A stretch of 64,000 nt of DNA from Schistocephalus solidus (Eukaryota > Platyhelminthes > Cestoda > Diphyllobothriidea > Diphyllobothriidae): positions 48,719 to 112,718 of the forward strand of contig WEDG01002013.1 of NCBI GenBank assembly GCA_017591395.1, given 5' to 3'. The notes beneath the pieces are model-generated. The model worked only from the letters and a program-made list of their open reading frames with translations. It did no database searches and had not been told where the DNA came from. This document shows positions 1-10,400 of this stretch, piece after piece. Positions within the stretch are counted from its first letter, which is position 1, and each line of letters opens with the position of its first letter. The position numbers were made by a program, and so were the translations under genes.

Positions 1-85
1 CCCTGGAGCTCAGACTAGAGCCCTCGCAGGCGGTCGCATTCCATCGGTTCCATTCCATCATATGCTACACGTCGCTATGCGACCG

Positions 86-200
86 TCGAATCCCAGGTGT
101 GCCACACTTGGGATTGGGTATGACTGGCTGATGATGGCTAATAAGCCAGAAATGGCCATCCCGGTATCCCTTGTCTTTGTCGGTTCCATTCCATCATATG
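86..200 (+). mobile_element. tRNA-derived SINE, copy 1 (5'-truncated)
   Basis: This stretch matches the body of the SINE at 334-515: it starts in the B-box remnant (gtcgaatccc), continues through the short palindrome with gtgtgccacac, then the hammerhead core and the tail ttgtctttgtcggttcc. The A-box half of the tRNA-like head is missing and is replaced by the flanking direct repeat. It is a non-autonomous element with no coding capacity. Confidence 0.8.
121..167 (+). ncRNA. Hammerhead ribozyme motif in SINE copy 1
   Basis: All hammerhead parts are present in order. Stem I is ACTGG (123-127) pairing with CCGGT (161-165), including one G-T wobble. The core CTGATGA is 128-134. Stem II is TGGCT/AGCCA with loop AATA (135-148). 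GAAA is 149-152. Stem III is a loopless TGG/CCA (153-158). The pre-cleavage bases are T159 and C160, so cleavage would fall after 160. All invariant core positions are intact. Activity is inferred, not shown. Confidence 0.78.
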
Positions 201-333
201 CTACACGTCACTATGCGACCGCCTGCGAGAGCTCTAGTCTGAGCTCCAGGGCACAACGGAACATACACGTTCCTTAAGCAGATCGGTGAGCCCCACACTA
301 TCATCATATTCCTGATCACAACCGACAAACAAC

Positions 334-515
334 GAGCCCGTAGCTCAATGTAAGAGCGTTCGACTCAAATACCAAAGGTCGCGGGTTCGAATCCCAAGTG
401 TGCCACACTTGGGATTGGGTATGACTGGCTGATGACGGCTAATAAGCCAGAAATGGCCATTCCGGTCTCCCTTGTCTTTGTCGGTTCCATTCCATATATA
501 TATATATATATTGCT
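334..515 (+). mobile_element. tRNA-derived SINE with hammerhead motif, copy 2 (most complete)
   Basis: A tRNA-like head carries a pol III A box (tagctcaatg, about 341-352) and a B box (ggttcgaatcc, 384-394). A near-perfect palindrome (393-413) follows, then the hammerhead (423-467), a short tail (ttgtctttgtcggttcc) and an (AT)n run at the end (about 496-511). The head resembles a tRNA-Arg(UCU)-type sequence, best seen in the copy near 57.3 kb where ggacttctaa lies in the anticodon-arm position. The boundaries are approximate because no clear target-site duplication was found. Confidence 0.82.
423..467 (+). ncRNA. Hammerhead ribozyme motif in SINE copy 2
   Basis: Stem I is GACTGG (423-428) with CCGGTC (462-467), six pairs including one wobble. 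The core CTGATGA is 429-435. Stem II spans 436-449 (GGCT/AGCC, loop AATA, with a C-A mismatch next to the core). GAAA is 450-453. Stem III is a loopless TGG/CCA (454-459). T460 and T461 precede the cleavage point; U at position 17 is allowed but is usually slower than C. Compared with copy 1, stem I is longer and the stem II base is weaker. Confidence 0.78.
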
Positions 516-549
516 AATAGAAGCGAAGATGCGCGTTCCCGGAAATAAA

Positions 550-3040
550 TGAGAAGAAGAGGCGATCACGGGAACCAGGTTTATATTGTTTTGACGTTTC
601 AAAATCAAGCAAGATTTCATCATCGGAAATAAATATCGTACCGCGTCTCACAGTATTTATTAGTGGTAACATTTCGGCTAATACGGGATAACTAAGGTTT
701 TTTTTGAATTTGCGTAGAGAAGGGGCCATGTTAGGGATGGAGATCCTCAGTCATCATGCTGCTTGATGAGCAGGGTGGTGTTTCATCCTCGACGATCATC
801 CTTTGCCTGTTCACTGAGTCCGTGATGGACTGGGGTAGGATGGGTGATGGCTTGTTCTCAATCTGGTCGAGGGCCGGCGTTCACACGTTGGCCGTAGTCG
901 TCAGTACACTCATCGACCGAAGCTGTCACCCCAGGCTGTTAATCTTGGTTGCGATCGCACCTCCGTGTGTATTCGCACCTGCCGGATAAGTTGTTGAGCT
1001 GACCGAGCCGAAAACTGTTCCTTCGTCGGGTCTGGGTTGTGTTGCGATTGCGTGCGTGTCCGCCATGGACTCACCCATGTTCGGATGCACGTTAGGCCCA
1101 TGTTCAAGTTGTCTCTTTCGATGATTGAGCTGCGTCCGGAGGATTTGGTAGGCCGTAGGAAGCTTCACACAACGATTGATGGAGGTTGCGTGCAGTCGCT
1201 CGACTCTTACCACGCGATCACTACCTAGAATCTCAGCATTCTGAAGGCAAACGTAGAGATCTGCGTCAATGATTCATCACCAAAGACAGGGTCCATTCTT
1301 CACTACGTGCTCTCCGACTTGCTTTGTAGATGCTTTCGAAAGTTTCTCATCGTAGATCGATGCAGAATGTATTGAACCCGGTAGATGATTTGTTGTTTCA
1401 CCTCGGGGCCTTAGGCTCATAACAAGATGTCACATGCTTTGGCTTGCCGGTGGGCGATGCCGATCCCCATCGGTCTGAGGAGACGGAGAATGCTCGAAAT
1501 CATCGTCGAGTAACGCTGCCATATCTGTTTGAAATCAGTTGGCCTGCACAGCCCTGTTACGTTCGATGAGCTGCGGGGATTGCCATGAAGAAGTGTTGAT
1601 GTACGAAGTTCTGCTTTTTCGGTTGCAGTAGCTCAGCCCTTTTTATAGCGTCTGAACACACCGTGTTTAGCAGAGCGGATGTTTGCTAGTGATTTTGGCG
1701 GTACTGGTGGCCTTCCTATACACCTTTACTTCCTATAATTCCTAAAAACGAGGGTGTATAGGAAGGCCACCAGTACCCGCCAAATCCTGAGCAACCATAG
1801 CAAACATCCGTTATGCCACAAACGCAGTTGTGTTCGAACGCTATAAAAAAGGGCTGAAACACACTGCAGCGAGCCAGGCGAAAGAAATGCAGAACTTCGA
1901 TACCTCCAACGCCTCTTCATGGCCGACGGGTATCCCCGCAACTTCATCGAACGTAGCAGACAGTGCAGGCCAAGCCGAAGGCCAGCGACCAAACAGCCAA
2001 AGATATGGCGAGCGTTGCCATACATTGACGGTGTTTCGGAGGCAGTCTCCTAAGACCGATGGGGATCGGCATCGCCCACCAGCCGAAGTCAACCATTCGA
2101 CATCTTTTTATGAGGCCTAAGGCCCCCCTGCCCCGAGTTGAAACAACAAACGCCATCTACCGGGTTCAATGCAATTTCTGCGCAGTCAACTACATTGGAG
2201 AAACCGGGAAACGTCTACAAACTCGGGCCAGAGAACACATGAGGGCTGGTAAGAAGAATGGACTCGCTGTCTTTGGTGGTGGACCATTGCGCAGACTCTG
2301 GACACACGTTTGCCTTCCAGAATGCTGAAATTCTAGGTCGGGGAAGTGATCGCGTGGTAAGGGAAACAATCGAGGCTTGGCACACGGGAACAAACTCCAT
2401 CAATGGTTGTGAGACGCTTCCTACGGCCTACCAAGTCCTCCGGACGCAGCTCAATCATCGAAAGAGCCAACGTGAACATGGGCCTAACGTGCATCCGAAC
2501 ATGGGTTAGTCCATGGCGGACACGCACGCAATCGCAACACAACCCAGACCCGACGAAGGAACAGTTATCGGCTCGGCCAGCTCAACAACTTATCCGGCAG
2601 GTGCGAATACACACAGAGTTGCGATCGCAACCAAGATTAACAGCCGTGGGTGACAGCTTCGGTCGATGAGGGTACTGACGACTACTACCAACGTGTGAAC
2701 GCCGGCCCTCGAACAGATTGAGAACAAGCCATCACCCATCCTACCCCAGTCCATCACGGACTCAGTGAACAGGCAAAGGATGATCGTCGAGGACGAAACA
2801 CCACCCTGCTCATCAAGCAGCATGATGACTGAGGATCTCCATCCCTAACACGGCCCCTTCTCTACGCAAATTCAAAAAAAACCTTAGTTATCCCGTATTA
2901 GCCGAAATGTTACCACTAATAAATACTGTGAGACGCGGTACGATATTTATTTCCAATGATGAAATCTTTTGATTTTGAAACTTCAAAACAATATAAACCT
3001 TGTTCCCGTGATCGCCTTATCTTCTGTTTCTTCTTCTCAC
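550..3040. repeat. 2.5-kb imperfect palindrome of two Penelope-like fragments, head to head
   Basis: The two arms are reverse complements over most of their length. Examples: 550-735 against 2845-3040, 736-805 against 2779-2848, 1040-1215 against 2400-2560, 1441-1500 against 2040-2100, and a tight central dyad at about 1680-1800. Both arms end in the same tail and meet at their upstream ends. The left arm is the minus-strand copy, the right arm the plus-strand copy. The left arm is more decayed in its endonuclease region (1215-1440). Head-to-head pairs are a known outcome of Penelope-like element insertion. Confidence 0.88.
1830..2540 (+). pseudogene. Penelope-like element: C-terminal RT linker and GIY-YIG endonuclease (broken)
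   Basis: The right arm encodes the C-terminal part of a Penelope-like polyprotein. Frame 2059-2255 contains the GIY-YIG signature (IYRVQCNFC, then NYIGETGKRL). A frameshift near 2258 moves the rest, including HCADSGHTFAF and the tail motif TAYQVLRTQL, into the next frame (2258-2509). Upstream, YPRNFIERSRQ-like and ALPYIDGVSEAVS-like pieces correspond to the linker between RT and endonuclease, interrupted by a stop near 2050. GIY-YIG domains nick DNA to prime reverse transcription. No RT core is present here, so the copy is non-functional. Confidence 0.82.
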
Positions 3041-3045
3041 AGACA

Positions 3046-3312
3046 CATACACACGACAGTTCGACCGTCGTAGTCCGACGATGTCCACCGTATGCTCCAT
3101 GGGAAAGTGGAGCAGGGACGGTGACATGCGCGTGAATTAGTTTAAAGTGATAGTAGAGTTGCACTGCATCTACCGCACTCTCTCCTCCTCCCCAACCTGA
3201 GCCCGGTGTCAAGACAGAGTCAAGAAGACCGGAGGTGGGAGAGGACACAGGTAGCTGGCGCGGCCGGGTCCCCTTCGTCCTAGCCACCCCAAGGCGTGCC
3301 ACCACACCTCAC
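3046..3312 (-). mobile_element. LINE 3'-end fragment (third tail of the cluster)
   Basis: This segment repeats the last roughly 260 bases of the LINE 3' region seen at 3424-3680 and 7480-7740, including the pyrimidine-rich tctcctcctcccc block and the terminal ttcgaccgtcg motif. On the minus strand it ends in a TG-rich run that abuts the Penelope palindrome at about 3040. It has no coding content. Confidence 0.8.
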
Positions 3313-4295
3313 ATGTTCGGCATTTGTTATGGGAGCGCAACCCGAATAACGCATGCCATGCCCTAATGTGGCCCCCGTGTTGGTCCAACGCATCTACCAC
3401 GTGGCCCGTTTAGGGGGCACACACACGACGACAGTTCGACCGTCGATTTCGACGAGGTCCACCGTATGCTCCACACCAGGTGGTGCAGGGACGGTGACTT
3501 GCGCGTGAATTAGTTTTAAGTGATAGTAGCCTTGCGCTGCAGCTACCGCACTCTCTCCTCCTCCCCCACCTGAGCCCGGTGTCAAGACAGAGTCAAGAAG
3601 ACCGGAGATGGGAGAGGGCACAGGTGGCTGGCGCGGCCGGAGCCGCCCCTGGGCGTGCCACCACACCTGGCTCGGATCCCACGGAGTGGAAGTGCCATAA
3701 AGGCCACATTAAGAAGGAGCCATTGCAACCTGACTCTCAGTCCGCCAGTCAGCCACTCCACACAAAAACACACATTGGGCTGGCCACGCGGTCCGAGTTA
3801 TGCCCGTCAGTTGGCAACCTTCCAAGCCACGGCTTTTAGCGCACCGTGATAGTTTCAAGCGCGTCAGATTGTTTATAGTGAGGAATATGCACTGAGCTGT
3901 CGACCTCACTCTTCTCCCCACCCCACAGTCAGACTACTGTCCGAGCCGGTCACTTGCCTGATGTGGGAGTGGGCGCATTGGCTGACGGATCGGCGTACCC
4001 GTCTTCGCGCGCCACAGCACGACCTGGCCCCCATAACGCACACACCAGGATTCACAAACTCAGGGGATATGGAGCAGCCATCGCCGTCTGACTCCCTGTC
4101 CACTGGTCAGCCACTCGACACACACAGAACATACACTGAGCCGACGGCGTGGTCTGGTGGAAGCGTCAGATTGGCAGACTTCCCAGCCACGGTTTCTAGG
4201 AAACCGTGATATACTCCGGTAAATGGTGATTGTGAGGGTGTAGTCGATGTATTGGTGTAGGTAGTGTGTGCTGATGTAGCTTAGTCTCCGGTGGT

Positions 4296-5130
4296 TTACC
4301 GGAGGTTGTCGTGGAGGTGCATGTGTCCTAAGAGGCCCATGCGGTGTGTAAATGTGCGGGAGCAAGGAGGTCAGTGAAGGCGGGCGCGTCGACTATATGT
4401 CGGAGCCCTAGGCACTGGTTCACCAGCCTCCATGCGATGGATTCGCAGGTGACTGGCCAGGCCGATGCGTGAGTTGAAGTTGCGGGCGCAGTGTGGGCAG
4501 GAGAAATCGGTAGAGGTTGGGGCGATGTCATTCATGGTAGTGGGGGTGGCAGGGGCGCTAAGAATGGCAGGAGCGGAGGGTGTGAATGGTGTATCGGTGT
4601 TGTCGGCATTGTGGTGAATTCCGCTGTCATGGATGCGCATGTGACCGAATAGGCCCATGCGATGAGTGAATGCGCGAGTACAGTGAGGGCAGTGGAGGCG
4701 ACGATCTCTGCTGTGTGATGGTGTTCCAGGCACTGGCTCACCGGTCTCTGTACGATGTATTCGCAAGTGACCGACCAGGCCGATGCGTGAGGTGAAAGTG
4801 CGGTCGCATTGAGTACAGCTTAGGAGAGATTCCCCATCGCTGATGGTGGTTGTGGTGGTAGTAGTGAAGGCGAAGGCAATGGTGGTTGCGGTGGTGGGGG
4901 TAACAGGCGATGAGTAGATGGATGTGGTTTCTATGATGGTGGGAGTAATGGAATTGATGTCAAAAGTGAGGGTGGGGGTGTCAGAATGAGGGTTGGCAGA
5001 ATTTGACGTAGAAATTGGAATTGTGGGATTGTTGGTGCATTGCGTCCGAAGATGTCCAACCAGGCCGATTCGCGCGCGGAAGATGCGTTGACAGCACGGG
5101 CATGTTGGCAGGGCCTGGGCATTGGCGGTG
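4296..5130 (-). pseudogene. LINE copy A C-terminal C2H2 zinc fingers (interrupted)
   Basis: Five finger-like units follow the RT: one near 5105-5040 (QRIFRARIGLVGHLRTQC), one near 4810-4750 (RIGLVGHLRIH type), then CPHCTRAFTHRMGLFGHMRIH and CPHCARNFNSRIGLASHLRIH inside the open piece 4371-4766, and a last HRMGLLGHM-type unit ending at the stop codon 4296-4298. Spacers contain the recurring linker TGEPVPG. The cysteine codon of the last finger is a stop (TGA, about 4371), whereas copy B keeps cysteine there. The role is probably nucleic-acid binding for the element, by analogy with other zinc-finger LINE proteins. Confidence 0.8.
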
Positions 5131-5199
5131 TTGGTCCGGGGCGCTGGTGACTTTCGTGCCGCTCTTTTGGCCTTGGTGGCGGCGATCCGGTTGGCTCAT

Positions 5200-7395
5200 A
5201 GATTGCTGAACCAGTCTTCACTGATCTTCTCCATACCGGTCTATCCTGGGCGAGGTCCTCCCAGGTCGCCGAGTTGATTTGCAGTTGCTTCAGCGATTTC
5301 TTCAAAGTGTCTTTGTAGCGTCGTTTTTGACCCCCCTGCCGACGAGAACCCGTAGCGACATCTCCGTAGAAAAGTCGTTTGGGTAGTCGCTCGTCGTCCA
5401 TTCTTACCAGGTGGCCGCTCCATCGCAGTTGCACTTGCCTCAGCATGGCATGGATGCTGAGGATTCCGGTCCGCTACAGGACTTCCGTGTCCGGGATCCT
5501 GTCTTGCCATCTCAGCTTCAGTATTCTGCGGAGGCAGCTTAGATGAAAGTGATTCAGCTTCCTGGCTTGGTTCGAGTAGACGGTCCAGGTTTCCGCTCCG
5601 TATGGAGTGTCTTCAAGACGATGGCCTTGTACATCTTCAGTTTGGTGTTTAGGTGAATACCGTGGCGATTCCACACGGAGGCCTGAAGCCGGACGAAGGC
5701 CTGACTAGCTTTGGAGATCCGTTTGGCAACCTCGTCATCGATTCTCGTGTTGCGCGACATCGGGCTTCCTAGATAAGCGAAGGTTTCCACGTTTTTGAGT
5801 TGAGCACCGTTGACATTGATTCGAGGAGCATTGCATTCCGCGCTGGGTGGCGGCTGGTGCATGACAACCGTTTTGGCTGTACTGATTGTTAATCCAAAAT
5901 CGGCGCAGCCTTCGGCGAAGAGGTCCATGCTCCTTTGCATGTCCTCCTCCGTCACGGTGTTAAGGGCGCAGTCGTCCGCGAAGAGCAAGTCATGGACTGT
6001 AGTCGTAGAAACGCGCGTTGGAGCCTGCATACGCCGACTGTTGAGAAGGTGCCCGTCAGTTCTGTAGGCGATGCGGATACCAGGCTGCTCATCACGGTAG
6101 GCGTCCATCAGCATAGCCGAGAACATGAGACTGAAGAGGGTGGGGGCCAGTACGCAGCCCTGCTTCACTCCGTTGGTCACTGCGAATGCTTCGGATACCG
6201 TCCCGTTGTCAGTGACGCGCGCCGTCATCCCGTCATGAAGCTGACGCACCATGTGCGTGAACCGCTCAGGACAACCAAATTTCTGCATGACTTTCCACAG
6301 TCCGTCACGATTCACCGTGTCAAAGGCTTTCGTTAGATCCACGAAGGTAGTGTATAGGTGAGTTCGCATCTCCTGACACTTCTCTTGTAGCTGGCGGGCG
6401 GCAAAGATCATATCGGTTGTTCCGCGGTGTCGGCGCAAGCCACATTGGCTTTCCGGGAGCAGGCCCTGCTCTAGGTGACCGTTAAAACGATTGAGAAGGA
6501 TACGGGCGAAGATCTTCCCGGCTATGTTGAGCAAAGAGATGCCTCTGTGATTATCACAGAGTTGCCGGTTCCCCTTCCGTTTGTAGAGATGGACGATGGT
6601 CGCGTCTTTGAAATCCTGAGGAACTTGTCCTTGGCGCCACATCTCCTGGAAGAGTGTTGTGAGTTCTGCCATCAGCCGGGGCCCACCGTGCTTGTAGACT
6701 TCCGGTGGGATTGCGTCGGATCCCGGTGCTTTACCGCTGGAAATCTGCTGCACGGCCCGGATGGTTTCTGGTAGGGAAGGCGGCAGATCCAGGTCATTGT
6801 TCGTGTCCACTTGAGGGAGCCGGTCAATGGCAGCATCGGAGATGGCTGATGAGCAATTAAGGACACTTCTGAAGTGCTCGGCCCAGCGCTTCAGAATTTG
6901 CGATTTCTCTGTCAGCAGTGTTGTCCCATCAGAGCTGAGCAGCGGTGCGGACCCCTTGATACACGGGCCGTAGATGGCCTTGATGGCTTTGAAAACGTTT
7001 TTTTCATTTCATTGCGGTCCGCATACCCCTGGATTTCCTCAGCCTTTCGGATCATCCAGGCATCCTGCATCTCCCGCAGCCGTTGTTGTACAAGGCGCCG
7101 GCATCTGAAAAAGGCTGCTTTGGTGGCGTCAGTCCGAAGGTCCATGTAGGCTTTGTGTAGTCTATTCTTCTCCGCGAGTAAGTTGCTGATGTCGGCGTCA
7201 TTGTCGTCAAACCAGTCCTGGTGTCGACGGTGTGCGCGTCCGAGTACATCGAGGGCGGTGGACTGGATGACATTTCGCAGTTGACACCATCGTGTCTCCA
7301 CGGTATCGTTATCATCTGGAGCATGCAGGTCCTCCAGTTTCTCGGTTATTTGGTTGCTGAAATCAAAACAGTGAGCAGGAAAATTTAATGAAAGA
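5200..7395 (-). pseudogene. LINE copy A reverse transcriptase (frameshifted)
   Basis: The longest open piece (5554-6810) contains the ordered RT blocks of a non-LTR element: [55 protein letters not shown] and [10 protein letters not shown]. The FADD catalytic box is at about 5971-5982. An N-terminal linker lies in another frame (6912-7380), with the shift in a T run near 6995-7005. Downstream, the C-terminal part continues in two further frames (about 5590 and 5446) with [18 protein letters not shown] would copy element RNA at a nicked target. With at least three frameshifts this copy cannot make a full protein. Confidence 0.88.
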
Positions 7396-7459
7396 GTATT
7401 TAACTTACATGGCGGCCTCTTACCTTGGGGCCTTCGTCGGGGTTGCAGTCGGAGCCTCA

Positions 7460-10400
7460 TCACACACACACACACACACACGGCAGTTCGACCGTCGATT
7501 TCGACGAGGTCCACCGTATGCTCCACACCAGGTGGTGCAGGGACGGTGACTTGCGCGTGAATTAGTTTTAAGTGATAGTAGCCTTGCACTGCAGCTACCG
7601 CACTCCTCTCCTCCTCCCCAACCTTAGCCCGGTGTCAAGACAGAGTCAAGAAGATTGGAGATGGGAGAGGGCGCAGGTGGCTGGTGCGGCCGGAGCCGCC
7701 CCTGTGCGTGCCACCACACCTGGCTCGGATCCCACGTAGTGGGAGTGCCATAAAGGCCACATTAAGAAGGAGCCATTGCAGCCTGACTCTCAGTCCGCCA
7801 GTCAGCCACTCCACACAATACACACATTGGGCTGACCACGTGGTCCGAGATATCCCGTCAGTTGGCAACCTTCCAAGCCACGGCTTTTAGCGCACCGTGA
7901 TAGTTTCAAGCGCATCAGATTGCTTATACTAAGGAACATGCGCTGAGCTGTCGACCTCACCCCCTCCCCAACCCCCGCCATCAGACACTGTCTGAGCTTG
8001 TCAGTTGCCTGATGTGAAAGTGGGCGCATTGGCTGACGGATCGGCGTACCCGTCTTCGCGCTCCACAGCACGACCTGGTCCCCATAACGCACACACCAGG
8101 ATTCACAAACCCAGTGGATATTGAGCAGCCATCGCCGTCTGACTCCCAGTCCACTAGTCAGTCACTAGACACACACAGCACATACACTGAGCCGACGGCG
8201 TGGTCTGGTGGAAGCGTCAGATTGGCAGACTTCCCAGCCACGGTTTTTAGGAAACCGTGATATACTCTGGTAAATGGTGATTGTGAGGGTGTTGTCGATG
8301 TATTGGTGTAGGTAGTGTGTGCTGATGTAGCTTAGCCTCCGGTGGTTTACCGGAGGTTGTCGTGGAGGCGCACGTGTCCTAATAGGCCCATGCGGTGTGT
8401 TAATGTGTGGGAGCAGTGAGGGCAGTGAAGGCGGGCGCGTCGACTGTATGTCGGAGCCTAAGGCACTGGTTCACCAGCCTCCGTGCGATGGATTCGCAGG
8501 TGACCGACCAGGCCGATGCGCGAGTTCAAGTTGCGGGCGCAGTGTGGGCAGGAGAAATTGGTGGAGGCTAGGGTGATGTCATTCATGGAAGTGGGGGTGT
8601 CAGGGGCGCTAAGAATGGCAGGAGCGGAGGGTGTGCATGGTGTATCGGTGTTGTCGGCATTGTGGTGAATTCCGCTGTCATGGATGCACATGTGACCGGA
8701 TAGGCCCATGCAATGAGTGAATGCGCGAGGACAGTGAGAGCAGTGGAGGCGAAGATCTCTGCTGATTTGATGGTTTTACAGGCACTGGCTCACCGGTCTC
8801 TGTACGACGTATTCGCAAGTGACCGACCAGGCCGATGCGTGAGGTGAATGTGCGGTCGCATTGAGTACAGCTTAGGAGAGATTCCCCATCGCTGATGGTG
8901 GTGGTGGTGTAGGTAGTGAAGGCGAAGGCGGTGGTGATGGGGTAACAGGCGATGAGTAGATAGATGTGGTCTCTATGATGGTGGGAGTAATGGAATTGCT
9001 GCCAGGAGTGAGGGTGGGGGAGTCAGAAGGAGGGTTGGCAGAATTTGACATAGAAATTGGAATTGTCAGATTGTTGGTGCAATGCGTCCCAAGATGTCCA
9101 ACCATGCCTATTCGCGCGCGGAAGATGCGTTGACAGCGCGGGCATTTTGGCAGGGCCTGGGCATTGGCGGTGTTGGTCAGGGGCGCTGGTGACTTTCGTG
9201 CTGCTCTTTTATCTTGGCGGCGGCGATCCGGTTGGCCTCATAGATTGCTGAACCAGTCTTCACTGATCTTCTCCATGCCGGTCTATCCTGGGCGAGGTCC
9301 TAACAGGTCGCCGATTTGATTTGCAGTTGCTTCAGCGATTTCTTCAAAGTATCCTTGTAGCGTCGTTTTTGACCTCCCTGCCGGCGAGAACCCGTAGCGA
9401 CATGTCCGTAGAAAAGTCGTTTGGGTAGTCGCTCGTCGTCCATTCTTACCAGGTGGCCGCTCCATCGCAGTTGCACTTGCCTCAGCATGGCATGGATGCT
9501 GAGGATTTCGGTCTGCTCCAGGACTTCCGTGTCCGGGATCCTGTCTTGCCATCTCAGCTTCAGTATTCTGCGGAGGCAGCTGAGATGAAAGTGATTCAGC
9601 TTCCTGGCTTGGTTCGAGTAGACGGTCCAGGTTTCTGCTGCGTAAAGGAGTGTCGTCAAGACGACGAACTTGTACATCTTCAGTTTGGTGTTCAGGTGAA
9701 TACCGTGACGATTCCACACGGAGGCTCTGCAGCCGGCCGAAGGCCCGACTAGCTTTGGAGATCCGTTGGGCAACCTCGTCATTGATTCTCGTGTTGCGAG
9801 ACATCGTGCTTCCTAGATAAGCAAAGGTTTCCACGTTTTTTTGAGTTGAGCACCGTTGACATTGATTCGATTAACATTGTATTCCGCGCTGGGTGGCGGC
9901 TGGTGCATGACAACCGTTTTGGCTGTACTGATTGTTAATCCGAAATCGGCGCAGCCTTCGGCGAAGAGGTCCATGCTCCTTTGCATATCCTCCTCCATCA
10001 CGGTGTTAAGGGCGCAGTCGTCCGCGAAGAGCAAGTCATGGACTGTAGTCGTAGACACGCGCGTTGGAGCCTGCATACGCCGACTGTTGAGAAGGTGCCC
10101 GTCAGTTCTGTAGGCGATGCGGATACCAGGCTGCTCATCACGGTAGGCGTCCATCAGCATAGTCGAGAACATGAGACTGAAGAGGGTGGGGGGCAGTACG
10201 CAGCCCCTGCTTCACTCCTTTGGTCACTGCGAATGCTTCGGATACCGTCCCGTTGTCAGTGACGCGCGCCATCATCCCGTCATGAAGCTGACGCACCATG
10301 TGCGTGAACCGCTCAGGACAACCAAATTTCTGCATGACTTTCCACAGTCCGTCACGATTCACCGTGTCAAAGGCTTTCGTTAGATCCACGAAGGTAGTGT

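Larger units (their letters stand above)
1..251. repeat. 39-bp inverted repeat enclosing a SINE fragment
   Basis: Bases 1-39 are the reverse complement of 213-251 with one mismatch, so the segment can fold into a long hairpin. The loop also holds a direct repeat: about 42 bases starting at 44 recur from 180 with one difference. The layout suggests a SINE fragment that landed in, or was duplicated together with, a short foldback sequence. The left arm touches the window edge, so its true length is unknown. Confidence 0.8.
3413..7459 (-). mobile_element. LINE copy A: RT plus C-terminal C2H2 fingers, with 3' region
   Basis: Read on the minus strand, the element begins at about 7459 next to the TG tail of copy B. 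It runs through a linker region (7395-6985), a reverse transcriptase (about 6970-5200), zinc fingers (about 5130-4296) and a noncoding 3' region of about 0.9 kb (4295-3424), ending in a short TG-rich stretch. No apurinic-type endonuclease domain is visible upstream of the linker, so the copy is 5'-truncated or recombined. The 3' region recurs at 7460-8340, 26140-26535, 60640-61150 and 62960-63773. Confidence 0.85.

Noticed and set aside
2778..2799. Possible hammerhead core in the Penelope palindrome (ggatgatcgtcgaggacgaa)
   Set aside because: GAAAC and a short stem II-like hairpin are present, but the core reads GGATGA instead of CTGANGA and I could not pair stems I and III. It may be a decayed Penelope hammerhead, but it is not supportable as called.
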